Positions 8,220-15,412 of a stretch of DNA of 16,270 nucleotides are shown here, one piece after another (within the stretch, counting starts at the first letter, position 1; each line of letters opens with the position of its first letter). The translations under genes were made by a program, and so were the position numbers. Below the pieces are notes generated by a model. The model saw only the letters and a list, made by a program, of their open reading frames with translations, searched no databases and was not told where the DNA came from. Source of the stretch: an uncultured Candidatus Planktophila sp. (GTDB lineage: Bacteria > Actinomycetota > Actinomycetes > Nanopelagicales > Nanopelagicaceae); NCBI GenBank assembly GCA_937975715.1, contig CALJUA010000093.1:1-16270 (forward strand), in the 5' to 3' direction.

Positions 8220-9716
8220 TTAAGCCCAGTTCAGGGTGCGTTCGATTGCCTTCTTCCATCCTGAATAACCAACTTCACGGATTTCAGCGGTAGTTGTTGG
8301 ATTCCAACGACGAGATTGCTGCCATTGAGATTTTAATTCATCTGTATTGGACCAAACTCCGACCGCAAGACCTGCTGCATATGCAGCGCCAAGTGCAGTT
8401 GTCTCAGTAATCAGCGGGCGAGTGATATCGATTCCCATGATGTCTGCCTGCATCTGCATGCAGAGAGAGTTTGCAGTGATTCCACCATCGACCCGCATCT
8501 CGGTCATAGGAACACCTGAGTCGGCAACCATCGCATCCATCACATCGCGAGTCTGATAACAAATAGCTTCAAGTGCAGCTCGTGCAAGATGTGCCTTAGT
8601 TGCTGCGCGAGTTAATCCGACAATTACTCCGCGAGCATCACTGCGCCAATAAGGAGCAAAGAGGCCTGAGAAAGCAGGAACAAAGTAGACACCGGCAGTA
8701 TCCGTCACAGATGATGCCAGGCTTTCGGTATCTGCAGCATGAGTAATAATGCCCAGCTGATCACGTAACCATTGAATTGCAGAACCCGTCACTGCAACGG
8801 ATCCTTCTAGCGCATAACGAGCAGGCTGATCACCAAATTTGTAGCAAACAGTTGTCAGCAAACCATTTTTAGACCGCACGATATCTGTGCCGGTATTGAG
8901 AAGAGCGAAGTTTCCGGTGCCATAGGTTGTCTTTGACTCACCACGATCGAAACAGACCTGACCCACCATTGCAGCTTGTTGGTCGCCCAAGATTCCTGCA
9001 ATTGGAACTGCAGCACCTAATGGGCCATGAGGGTTGGTGTGAGCGTAAATCTCTGATGAAGATTTAATTTCAGGGAGTACAGAGCGAGGGACTTCAAGGA
9101 TATCGAGAAGTTCTTGATCCCAATCCAGAGTCTCGAGATTCATCAATAATGTGCGGCTCGCGTTTGTGACATCTGTGAAGTGGACTCCGCCTTGAGTTCC
9201 GCCAGAGAGATTCCACAGCAACCAGCTGTCGATAGTGCCAAAGCGGGCGGTTCCTGAAGCAATTGCTTCGCGCACAGCGGCTGAATTTTCGATTAACCAA
9301 TGCATCTTGCTGCCGGCGAAGTACGGAGCAACTGTGAGGCCACTTTTATGTGTCAGCGTCGTACGAGATTGCTCGGAGATGCCTTCAAGGTAAGAAGCGG
9401 TTCGAACGTCCTGCCAGACAATCGCGTTATGAAGTGGTTGGCCGGTAGATGCATCCCACGCCACTGTGGTCTCGCGCTGATTGGTGATTCCAATGGATGA
9501 AAGCTGTGATCCAATGAGGTTTGCCTGCTTGAGAGCTCCGGCGATGACCTCTTGAACTCGGTCCCAGATTTCTGCTGCATCGTGCTCGACCCAACCGGCC
9601 TGGGGAAGTATCTGTCGATGTTCTAATTGATGTTGACCAACGACTTTTCCGCCCTGATCAAAGATCATAAAGCGAGTGCTACTGGTTCCCTGGTCCAAAC
9701 TGCCTACGAATGCCAT
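8220..9716 (-). CDS. glpK: Glycerol kinase
   Basis: GlpK phosphorylates glycerol to sn-glycerol-3-phosphate, trapping it in the cell. The start is placed at 9716, giving 498 residues (E. coli about 502) beginning MAFVGSLDQGTSSTRF. An in-frame ATG at 9770 would add 18 residues unlike the family and run into the glpD start, so it is rejected. FGGY-kinase motifs: D8-Q-G-T-S-S-T-R (phosphate loop), NQRET (79-83, with R81 and E82), the catalytic region GDQQAAMVGQ with D245 and Q246, and YGTGNF (265-270). DGGITANSLCMQMQAD near the C-terminus is the second signature. It is divergent from glpD with only 44 bases between the starts, so the two products act in sequence and are probably co-regulated. 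galT and galK follow on the same strand. No aquaporin (glpF) gene is present here. Confidence 0.96.
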   Translation of the reverse strand: MAFVGSLDQGTSSTRFMIFDQGGKVVGQHQLEHRQILPQAGWVEHDAAEIWDRVQEVIAGALKQANLIGSQLSSIGITNQRETTVAWDASTGQPLHNAIVWQDVRTASYLEGISEQSRTTLTHKSGLTVAPYFAGSKMHWLIENSAAVREAIASGTARFGTIDSWLLWNLSGGTQGGVHFTDVTNASRTLLMNLETLDWDQELLDILEVPRSVLPEIKSSSEIYAHTNPHGPLGAAVPIAGILGDQQAAMVGQVCFDRGESKTTYGTGNFALLNTGTDIVRSKNGLLTTVCYKFGDQPARYALEGSVAVTGSAIQWLRDQLGIITHAADTESLASSVTDTAGVYFVPAFSGLFAPYWRSDARGVIVGLTRAATKAHLARAALEAICYQTRDVMDAMVADSGVPMTEMRVDGGITANSLCMQMQADIMGIDITRPLITETTALGAAYAAGLAVGVWSNTDELKSQWQQSRRWNPTTTAEIREVGYSGWKKAIERTLNWA

Positions 9717-9723
9717 ATCCTTA

Positions 9724-9729
9724 AGCCTA
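9724..9729 (-). promoter_or_regulatory. Predicted -10 box for leaderless glpK transcript
   Basis: On the minus strand TAGGCT is followed by TAAGGAT (7 bases) and the glpK ATG at 9716. This spacing puts the transcription start at or next to the A of the ATG. The AAGG present here is only two bases from the ATG, too close to serve as a normal ribosome-binding site. No recognisable -35 box. The opposite-strand glpD start at 9761 has only a poor match, TATAGC at 9751-9756, four bases before its ATG. Confidence 0.45.
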
Positions 9730-9760
9730 CTCAAACTCTCAGGAAATCGGTATAGCCGCC

Positions 9761-11416
9761 ATGTTTTCATCAGAACTCAGCCCTGAACAACGCGATGCTG
9801 CAATCAGCACCTTGGCGAAAGAGGAGTTCGATGTTCTCGTAATCGGCGGCGGAGTCACCGGTGCCGGCGCTGTACTCGATGCGGCATCACGTGGTTTGAA
9901 AGTTGCCCTCGTCGAAGCCCGCGATATCGCATCCGGTACTTCAAGTCGTTCTAGCAAGTTAATTCACGGTGGATTACGTTACCTAGAACAATACGATTTT
10001 AAATTAGTACGCGAAGCACTTCATGAGCGCGAACTTATGGTTTCATCTCTCAGCCCACACCTTGTTAAGCCTGTTGGATTCCTATACCCGCTTCATGAAA
10101 AGGCGAAAGATCGCGCTTACGTTGGAGCAGGTCTTGCTCTCTATGACGTACTGCGTGGATTCCAGCGTGCACTTCCCTGGCACAAACATATGTCTCAGAA
10201 GAAGATCGCAGAAATTGCACCTTCATTGCGACAAGACATTGTCACTGGTGCCGTGAAGTATTACGACGCACAGGTCGATGATGCACGCCACACAATGACG
10301 ATTATTCGTACAGCTCGTCGCCATGGCGCGACGATTGCTACACGAGTCGAAGTTGACCAACTGATTAAAGATGGCAAGAAGGTCGTCGGTGCGACAGTCA
10401 TTGATACCGAGACTGGCAAGAAGATTAAAGTCTCTGCCAAATCTGTCGTCATGTGCGCAGGTATCTGGAGCGATGAGATGCATGCAAAGTTTGATCTCAC
10501 ACCCGGCTATGGCGTCACAATGTCTAAGGGTGTTCATATCGTCGTGCCTGGAGATGCGATTAAGTCCAACACCGGCATTATTTTGAAGACCGCAGTATCT
10601 GTCCTCTTCCTTATTCCTTGGGGCGATAAGTGGATCGTGGGTACAACTGATACTCCTTACGATGGAGATCGCGCACATCCATATGCAACTTCTGATGATG
10701 TGCAATACATCTTGGATCAAGCCAATAAAGTCCTCGACCCACAGTTAAAGCGTGAGGAAATCATCGGTGTCTATGCAGGTTTACGCCCACTGGTAGCAAA
10801 TAAGAAGGGCTCTGCGACAACAAAGCTCTCCCGCGAACACACAACAGATCGCAGTGCACCAGGTTTTGTCAGTATCGCGGGCGGTAAATACACCACCTAT
10901 CGCGTGATGGGTAAGGATGCGATTGATCTTGCAGTCACCGACCTTCGTCGCATTGTGAAAGAGTCAATTACAGAGAAACTCCCTCTTGTAGGCGCTGATG
11001 GTTATTACGCACTTGCACAACAGAGCGCTCAGATTGCAGCTCAGTACGGACTCGAAGAGAAAACCGTTATTCACTTACTCAATCGTTATGGATCGCTGAT
11101 CAGCGAAGTTCTCGAGTTGATTACTGAAGATAAGAAGCTCGCAAAGCCCCTTGCGGCAGACCTTCCATACCTCAAGGCTGAAATTGTTTATGCGGCATCG
11201 CATGAAGGTGCGATGAGCGTTGATGATGTAATTTCTCGTCGCACGCGTCTGGCTTTTGAGGCGCCTCATGCAGGCGTCGATCTTGCAGATGAGATTGCAT
11301 CGCTGATTGCACCGGTCTTGGGCTGGAGCGCAAAGGATAAGAAGGATTCAGTAGCTGCATATAAAGATCAAGTTGCTGCTGAAGTAGAAGCGCTCAACGC
11401 GCTTATCAATTCTTAA
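9761..11416 (+). CDS. glpD: Aerobic glycerol-3-phosphate dehydrogenase (FAD)
   Basis: GlpD oxidises sn-glycerol-3-phosphate to dihydroxyacetone phosphate, passing electrons via FAD to the quinone pool at the membrane. It has 551 residues. The N-terminal dinucleotide fold is DVLVIGGGVTGAG (24-36). The family signature SSRSSKLIHGGLRYLEQ (61-77) follows. IPWGDKWIVGTTDTPYDGD and GLRPLV lie in the catalytic domain, and an all-helical DAO C-terminal domain occupies about 400-530. The ATG at 9761 is the only start codon between the upstream stop and the FAD fold. It has no usable Shine-Dalgarno, as the AGGAAA lies 14 bases away. Divergent glpK makes the substrate. The 3' end overlaps the convergent GH25 gene by 11 bases. 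Confidence 0.96.
   Translation: MFSSELSPEQRDAAISTLAKEEFDVLVIGGGVTGAGAVLDAASRGLKVALVEARDIASGTSSRSSKLIHGGLRYLEQYDFKLVREALHERELMVSSLSPHLVKPVGFLYPLHEKAKDRAYVGAGLALYDVLRGFQRALPWHKHMSQKKIAEIAPSLRQDIVTGAVKYYDAQVDDARHTMTIIRTARRHGATIATRVEVDQLIKDGKKVVGATVIDTETGKKIKVSAKSVVMCAGIWSDEMHAKFDLTPGYGVTMSKGVHIVVPGDAIKSNTGIILKTAVSVLFLIPWGDKWIVGTTDTPYDGDRAHPYATSDDVQYILDQANKVLDPQLKREEIIGVYAGLRPLVANKKGSATTKLSREHTTDRSAPGFVSIAGGKYTTYRVMGKDAIDLAVTDLRRIVKESITEKLPLVGADGYYALAQQSAQIAAQYGLEEKTVIHLLNRYGSLISEVLELITEDKKLAKPLAADLPYLKAEIVYAASHEGAMSVDDVISRRTRLAFEAPHAGVDLADEIASLIAPVLGWSAKDKKDSVAAYKDQVAAEVEALNALINS
11388..11404. terminator. Hairpin at the glpD / GH25 convergent ends (possible weak terminator)
   Basis: AAGCGC (11388-11393) pairs perfectly with GCGCTT (11399-11404) around a TCAAC loop, inside the last codons of glpD. 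On the plus strand it is followed by ATCAATTCTTAATTT, which is U-rich but not a clean U-run. On the minus strand it lies just past the GH25 stop with no U-run. It could slow or end transcription from glpD, but may simply be coding sequence. Confidence 0.3.
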
Positions 11417-12719
11417 TTTGGTTCTTACAACCATTTGAAGTAACTGGCTTTGGCGTTGCCTTAGGTGTTGGGCTTGGCGTTGGTAAAGGTGTGACGCCTT
11501 GAGCTAATGTAAAGGTCACCGGTAGGGCCACATCTGCATGTGTACCTGATGGATCGTTAAAACGAAGTTCGCCATTCCATGTTCCAGGTAAATCTGTCTT
11601 GAGTGCAATCTTCCAATAACCACTTGTAGCTCGAGTTACTGATTGTGAAAACTTAAACGGTGTCGCATTTGGACCGGAAACAAATTTCACATCACCTGTA
11701 ACAACGGGAGAACCATCTGGCCGCAGCACTTGCAGCGAAAAGACCACATATTTATCTGTGGCAGTAGCAACCATGTAATCCAGTACTGCAGTTGAAGTTT
11801 CGTTATGTGGCATCAAATCGGTCTCTTCTGGTACCCATGTGCCAGACGCCAGTGCAAGGAAGGCCTCTTGTGTGCCGCGGAAGACATTGAGATCAAGGCG
11901 GGTTCCAGGGACGCCGTACTTAGGTGCGATTCCACACGAGGTGTACTGCCATACCGTCCATTGGGATTTACAGGACGACGATGTCCATGAATGTACGTAG
12001 CAACCAATGTTCTTAAGTCCGGGTTGAGCGGTAGGAATCGCCGGATCGATGGCGTATTGCGCCAGCCACAAAGGATATTGAGCGAGCTCTTTATCGCGGC
12101 TCATCGCACTTTCCAGGAAGGTCGGATACGAATAGAAAATTGGCGTGCGACCGGTCTTCTCCTTGATTGCGGAGAGAAATGTCTTGGCCCATAAAGTGAC
12201 CGCGCTCTTCGAGGCACGTTTTGAGCAAGACTTATTAGAGCGATAGCGGACGCAGTTATTTTCAAGATCAAGTGCGTAGGGCAGGTCCATCTCGTTATAG
12301 CCACCCAATGAACCGAGGCGCCAGATCGCTTTCTGAGCCTGCACTGTCGCATCCTTTACAACTGCAGAACTTGTGGAGACATCTGGCAGAACCGCATAGT
12401 GATAGAAGCCGGTATAGATTCCGGCATCTTGCGCACCTTTGCGGTCTGCTGCAACGTATTTCACTGCCAATCGATCTGCATCTTGGCGTGAATCCGAAGC
12501 TTTGATCATGACAAAGCGCAGACCAGCTGCATGCATCTTTACGAAGTTGATGGGCTTGTCATTGGGATGTTGCCAACGTGAGATATCTGCGCCATGAATG
12601 CGATTGCCAGGACCTGCCATCGCAAGAATGGATTCAACTGGCGCAGCCTGTGAAGGCGCTGCAGTAATAGGGAAGGAGAGCATGACTGCTGCCGAGAGAG
12701 ATGCAATTGCCTTCTTCAT
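11406..12719 (-). CDS. Secreted GH25 lysozyme-like muramidase with C-terminal Ig-like domain
   Basis: This 437-residue protein has an N-terminal signal peptide (MKKAIASLSAAVMLSF..., cleavage near residue 25, SQA). The catalytic domain at about 40-290 belongs to glycoside hydrolase family 25, which hydrolyses the MurNAc-GlcNAc bond of peptidoglycan. It shows HGADISRWQ with D45 (42-50), ALDLENN with the DxE pair D151 and E153, WLAQY (218-222) and RLDLNVFRG with D276. A beta-rich segment (about 310-407) resembles an Ig-like/adhesion domain. A TPxP-repeat linker (about 409-428) follows, and a short tail with one Cys ends the protein. Cys pairs 156/164 and 240/250 could form disulfides outside the cell. 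Cell-wall turnover or division is the likely role, though lysis of competitors is possible. It starts 6 bases after the stop of the small DnaX-tail-like gene and lacks a Shine-Dalgarno. Confidence 0.88.
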   Translation of the reverse strand: MKKAIASLSAAVMLSFPITAAPSQAAPVESILAMAGPGNRIHGADISRWQHPNDKPINFVKMHAAGLRFVMIKASDSRQDADRLAVKYVAADRKGAQDAGIYTGFYHYAVLPDVSTSSAVVKDATVQAQKAIWRLGSLGGYNEMDLPYALDLENNCVRYRSNKSCSKRASKSAVTLWAKTFLSAIKEKTGRTPIFYSYPTFLESAMSRDKELAQYPLWLAQYAIDPAIPTAQPGLKNIGCYVHSWTSSSCKSQWTVWQYTSCGIAPKYGVPGTRLDLNVFRGTQEAFLALASGTWVPEETDLMPHNETSTAVLDYMVATATDKYVVFSLQVLRPDGSPVVTGDVKFVSGPNATPFKFSQSVTRATSGYWKIALKTDLPGTWNGELRFNDPSGTHADVALPVTFTLAQGVTPLPTPSPTPKATPKPVTSNGCKNQIKN

Positions 12720-12725
12720 GTTCGT

Positions 12726-12995
12726 TTACTTTTCGATGATGACAACGGAGATGCCGAAAACATCACGAATCACGCTTTGAAGTTGAGGTGCCATTCGCAG
12801 ACGCGCTTCGCGATAATCATGGCCCATTGCAAGTTTCGCTGGATCTGAAAAATCGAGAGTGAGGCGGCCGTTATCAAATGATTCGAGGCGGCCATCAAAG
12901 AAAGCCATCCAAGCAACACGGTTAGCGCGCTCTAGGAGATCGAGAACCTCGTTCCACCGTGCACGTAAATCAGCGACGGTAAGTTCAGAGGACAT
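12726..12995 (-). CDS. Small protein resembling the C-terminal domain of DNA polymerase III tau (DnaX)
   Basis: This gene encodes 89 residues without signal peptide or membrane segment. The pattern LRARWNEVLDLLERANRVAWMAFFDG (10-35), then NGRLTLDF (42-49) and a closing LQSVIRDVFGISVVI (72-86) resembles the end of actinobacterial DnaX proteins, where a W..VL......R.AW..L helix-strand unit is followed by a short beta strand and an L..V.G helix. In DnaX this tail contacts other replisome subunits; here it stands alone. The resemblance is from memory of the family and not from a search, so the function is inferred. A TAAAGT hexamer lies 7 bases before the ATG, suggesting its own leaderless transcript. 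The GH25 gene follows after 6 bases and may be cotranscribed. The reading frame fills its slot between neighbours cleanly, which supports it being real. Confidence 0.75.
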   Translation of the reverse strand: MSSELTVADLRARWNEVLDLLERANRVAWMAFFDGRLESFDNGRLTLDFSDPAKLAMGHDYREARLRMAPQLQSVIRDVFGISVVIIEK

Positions 12996-13002
12996 GCCCT
13001 GA

Positions 13003-13008
13003 ACTTTA
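13003..13008 (-). promoter_or_regulatory. Predicted -10 box for the DnaX-tail-like gene
   Basis: On the minus strand TAAAGT is followed by TCAGGGC (7 bases) and the ATG at 12995, inside the 29-base gap after the regulator gene. The AGGG is too close to the ATG for a normal Shine-Dalgarno. The position predicts a leaderless mRNA. No clear -35 box. Confidence 0.45.
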
Positions 13009-13024
13009 CAGTACGGCTATTGAA

Positions 13025-13690
13025 TTAGATTGCGTGCTCTCGAGGAGAGCCGAGCCACTTGAAGTACTCGGATGCGAGGATTACTCGCATATTGCGACCT
13101 TTTTCGTGCACAACATGAAGGTGCTGCGCGATGCGGGTGATGGTTTGTTCGACGGATTTCTCACTGACAAAACGCGCCTTGCCGATATCGGAATTACTGA
13201 GGCCCAGCGCCAAGAGGCGAAGCGTCTCGATCTGAATATCGGTGAGCGAGCTAAGAGATGCATCCCATTCATTCGCAATCCAAGCAGTCCGTGACTCTGG
13301 CTTATTTGCAATATCAACTGCGTTGCGAATTTCATGGAGATCATTAAGCGCTGACTTTTCAATCAACTGAGTTCCATGTGGCAGATCTTCCTGGCGGATT
13401 CCGTAGAGACGTAGATCTGGTGAATCCGTCAATAGGACTATGCCGAGCGTTGGATTGAGTTTGCGGAAGGTGAAGAGGAGATCGATACATGATTGATCGC
13501 ATCCCTGATAGTTAAAGAGGACGGATTCAGGATGTACCGCGCGAAAGAGAGCAAGTGCGCTCTGGGTATCTGATGCCTGGCCTACGACATCGAGACCTTG
13601 CATCCGCAGCGAATCGGCCAGAGTGGCGAGTTCAAAGCGATTGCAATCGAGGATGAGGATTCGTGGCTTATCAATGGTAAATGTGTCCAT
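13025..13690 (-). CDS. LuxR-type DNA-binding regulator with degenerate receiver domain
   Basis: This 221-residue NarL/LuxR-family response-regulator-like protein has an N-terminal receiver-like domain (about 9-125) and a C-terminal helix-turn-helix (about 147-195). The receiver keeps D15 (ILILDCNRF), T88 (VLLTDS) and K112 (LIEKSAL). The second acidic residue is Cys16 and the phospho-accepting Asp position is N60 (SVLFNYQG), so classic phosphotransfer looks impossible. The HTH reads LTDIQIETLRLLALGLSNSDIG then VSEKSVEQTITRIAQHL, a normal LuxR helix pair. It may be a constitutive or ligand-responsive regulator, or work through protein contacts. No histidine kinase lies nearby. The ATG has no Shine-Dalgarno but TACCGT sits 7 bases upstream, and three 11-bp-spaced repeats lie further upstream. 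Target genes are unknown. Confidence 0.88.
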   Translation of the reverse strand: MDTFTIDKPRILILDCNRFELATLADSLRMQGLDVVGQASDTQSALALFRAVHPESVLFNYQGCDQSCIDLLFTFRKLNPTLGIVLLTDSPDLRLYGIRQEDLPHGTQLIEKSALNDLHEIRNAVDIANKPESRTAWIANEWDASLSSLTDIQIETLRLLALGLSNSDIGKARFVSEKSVEQTITRIAQHLHVVHEKGRNMRVILASEYFKWLGSPREHAI

Positions 13691-13697
13691 GTCGATG

Positions 13698-13703
13698 ACG
13701 GTA
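13698..13703 (-). promoter_or_regulatory. Predicted -10 box for the LuxR-type regulator
   Basis: On the minus strand TACCGT is followed by CATCGAC (7 bases) and the ATG at 13690, predicting a transcript starting at or near the ATG. No strong -35 box is visible at 17 bases, which would fit a promoter needing an activator. Confidence 0.42.
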
Positions 13704-13730
13704 TCGACAAAAGTGAGCTGGCAGTAGTGA

Positions 13731-13759
13731 TGTGATGCTCTTGTGAAGATAACGTGAAG
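13731..13759 (-). repeat. Three 7-bp direct repeats at 11-bp spacing (possible operator)
   Basis: Read on the minus strand, CTTCACG (13759-13753), CTTCACA (13748-13742) and CATCACA (13737-13731) are spaced exactly 11 bp apart with 4-base spacers TTAT and AGAG. The layout of 7 conserved plus 4 variable bases resembles Pho-box-type sites bound by OmpR/PhoB-family regulators. The array lies 41-69 bp upstream of the predicted start of the LuxR-type regulator, in the 90-base gap after nnrD. Confidence 0.5.
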
Positions 13760-13780
13760 TTACCTCAGGGAACGCCCGCT

Positions 13781-14620
13781 CTATTTGAGGATTGAAGCTA
13801 CCGCTTGTGGAATTGCCTCGACGATTCCTGAGGCGCTGAGAGGGCCTCCGCCAGAGATCATCTCGGCCGCCTTGTTATGAATGAAGGCGCCAGTAGCTGC
13901 AACGTCTGCAAGTCTGCGAGTGTCATTGAGGATTTCAATGTAATTAGTTGCAACGAGTGCACCAATAATTCCGGCAAGAACATCACCGGATCCAGCTGTT
14001 GCAAGCCATGGTGTAGCAATGGGAAGTTCCAGTACGTAACTATCCTGTGCGACAACAGTCTTCGATCCCTTTAGTAAAACAGTGACAGCAAGTAGCTCAG
14101 ATGCTTTCTGTGCCCATTCGCGAGGGTTAGATTCAATGAGTTCGGCACTTGCAACGATTCCGCGTTCTGCCAAAAGCTTAGAAAGTTCGCCAGAATGAGG
14201 AGTAATTAAGGTTGGTTGCTCGAGAGAACCTGCGAGGTGAAGTGCACCGGCGTCTAGAACTGTAGGAACTGATTGACGATTGAGAAGTACAAACCAACGA
14301 TGACGAAGCCAGGTTGTGATATCACTGTATTTCTTTGAATCAATCCCAGAACCGGCAAGCCAGGCAGTGACAGGACCAGGCTGAACAATTGCTTCAGGGG
14401 AGCGGTGCAGAACTAAATGGGCAAGCCCTGAATTGCTATGAAAGCGAAGCGCACCTAGACCGGTGGCAATTGCAGCGCTGGTTGTTAATACAGCAGCACC
14501 TGGATATTTTGCGGAACCGGTGATTGCCCCCAATGTGCCACGTGAGTACTTGTGATCAAGTGCGCTTGGAACGATGATGCATCGAGCAGCATCCTTAGCT
14601 TTCCAGATTTTAATTGCCAT
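13781..14620 (-). CDS. nnrD: ADP/ATP-dependent NAD(P)H-hydrate dehydratase
   Basis: This ribokinase-fold repair enzyme dehydrates the damaged cofactor (S)-NAD(P)HX back to NAD(P)H using ADP or ATP. At 279 residues it is the dehydratase alone. The NnrE epimerase half, often fused at the N-terminus in other bacteria, is absent. Motifs: RGTLGAITGSAKYPGAA (27-43), LDAGAL (122-127), ITPHSGELSKLL (139-150), VLLKGSKTVV (181-190) and ATAGSGDVLAGIIGAL (207-222) with the catalytic Asp D213. The family usually has TGGSGD, so T-A-G-S-G-D is a mild variant. The gene lies 27 bases after the DUF2231-cytochrome b5 gene on the same strand. Its ATG lacks a Shine-Dalgarno and is preceded by TAGACT at 6 bases. 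The epimerase must be encoded elsewhere or the organism relies on spontaneous epimerisation. Confidence 0.92.
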   Translation of the reverse strand: MAIKIWKAKDAARCIIVPSALDHKYSRGTLGAITGSAKYPGAAVLTTSAAIATGLGALRFHSNSGLAHLVLHRSPEAIVQPGPVTAWLAGSGIDSKKYSDITTWLRHRWFVLLNRQSVPTVLDAGALHLAGSLEQPTLITPHSGELSKLLAERGIVASAELIESNPREWAQKASELLAVTVLLKGSKTVVAQDSYVLELPIATPWLATAGSGDVLAGIIGALVATNYIEILNDTRRLADVAATGAFIHNKAAEMISGGGPLSASGIVEAIPQAVASILK

Positions 14621-14626
14621 TGCAGC

Positions 14627-14632
14627 AGTCTA
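14627..14632 (-). promoter_or_regulatory. Predicted -10 box for nnrD
   Basis: On the minus strand TAGACT is followed by GCTGCA (6 bases) and the nnrD ATG at 14620, within the 27-base gap after the upstream gene. The spacing predicts a leaderless transcript. No clear -35 box. Confidence 0.45.
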
Positions 14633-14647
14633 AATTGCTACAGAAAA

Positions 14648-15412
14648 TTAAGCGAACTTACCGATTTTGAATGAAGCGAGCTCATTAGCTGGCTTCGGTT
14701 GACCGCGATGTTGACCGGTAAAACCTGCAGTGCCATCTTTTCCACACATAGCGATGATGGGGCTAGAACCGCCAGGGTGCTTTGAGATCCACTTGGTGAG
14801 GTCATAAACATTTCCGCTCACGATCGTCCAGCAATCGCTCTGCGTTGCATGCGCTGCGACATCGGCTGCTGAATATGTCTTAACAGTGGAAGAAGTTGTC
14901 GCCTTTGAAGTGGCCTTCTTTGTTGCCTTTGCAGTCGCCTTAGGAGTTGCAGTCACTTTTGTTGCTGTCGGAAGTTTTCCTTCCCATACTGCCTGCGCGC
15001 CTGTGTGTCCTGTGAGGAATGTAAGAATCAAGACAGCGATCGCAGCAAGAACAGTCGTGTGTCCAAGTGGTGTCACAACACGTGATTTGCGTCCTTTGTT
15101 AGAGCGGTACCAGATCAAAGTAAGGACCATAAAGAAAAAAGCTGTATACGTTAATAGCGATGCATAATCTGCGTGCTTCACAGGTGTACCAATCTTTTCT
15201 GCTAGAGCTTCACCGGATTGTTTTGAGATCAATGTAGCCGCGGATCCAAGAACCACTGCAACTGCAGTAATAAACGAATATTGGCTTTTCAATTTTGGAG
15301 TGTAAATGAGAAAAATCAGAGCCAGCGCACTTAACGGAAGGATTACAACGGCAAAGTGCACTACAAGGGGATGAACTGGTAGGCCAGCTATCGAGTACAG
15401 CAGGGATTCCAT
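14648..15412 (-). CDS. DUF2231 membrane protein fused to a cytochrome b5-like haem domain
   Basis: The start is set at 15412 (254 residues, MESLLYSIAGLPVHPLVVHF...). An in-frame ATG at 15502 would add 30 unrelated residues inside the divergent gene. The N-terminal half is a DUF2231 unit with four membrane spans (about 13-36, 48-64, 83-101, 118-136), conserved H14 and H19, and the GHTGAQAVWEG end motif (135-145). A low-complexity Ala/Thr/Lys linker (about 148-177) leads to a cytochrome b5-like domain (about 179-253) with haem ligands H212 in HPGG and H235 in GQHRG, plus C194 and C223. The positive TM3-TM4 loop (RSNKGRKSR) suggests both ends lie outside, so the haem domain would be extracytoplasmic. 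An electron-transfer role at the membrane is inferred; partners are unknown. It shares a 17-bp promoter region with the divergent beta-propeller gene. Confidence 0.88.
   Translation of the reverse strand: MESLLYSIAGLPVHPLVVHFAVVILPLSALALIFLIYTPKLKSQYSFITAVAVVLGSAATLISKQSGEALAEKIGTPVKHADYASLLTYTAFFFMVLTLIWYRSNKGRKSRVVTPLGHTTVLAAIAVLILTFLTGHTGAQAVWEGKLPTATKVTATPKATAKATKKATSKATTSSTVKTYSAADVAAHATQSDCWTIVSGNVYDLTKWISKHPGGSSPIIAMCGKDGTAGFTGQHRGQPKPANELASFKIGKFA

Noticed and set aside
9717..9770. Upstream ATG for glpK (9770) adding 18 residues
   Set aside because: The extra residues do not match the glycerol kinase N-terminus and would overlap the glpD start. The ATG at 9716 gives the normal family start and has a -10 box at the right spacing.
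10223..10720. 165-codon open frame antisense to glpD
   Set aside because: It is contained within conserved glpD sequence and its translation looks like a codon-bias shadow, with no recognisable domain.
12726..13690. Toxin-antitoxin reading of the small gene next to the regulator
   Set aside because: The 89-residue protein has no toxin or antitoxin motif and looks more like a DnaX tail. The neighbours are a LuxR-type regulator and a secreted lysozyme, not a toxin partner.
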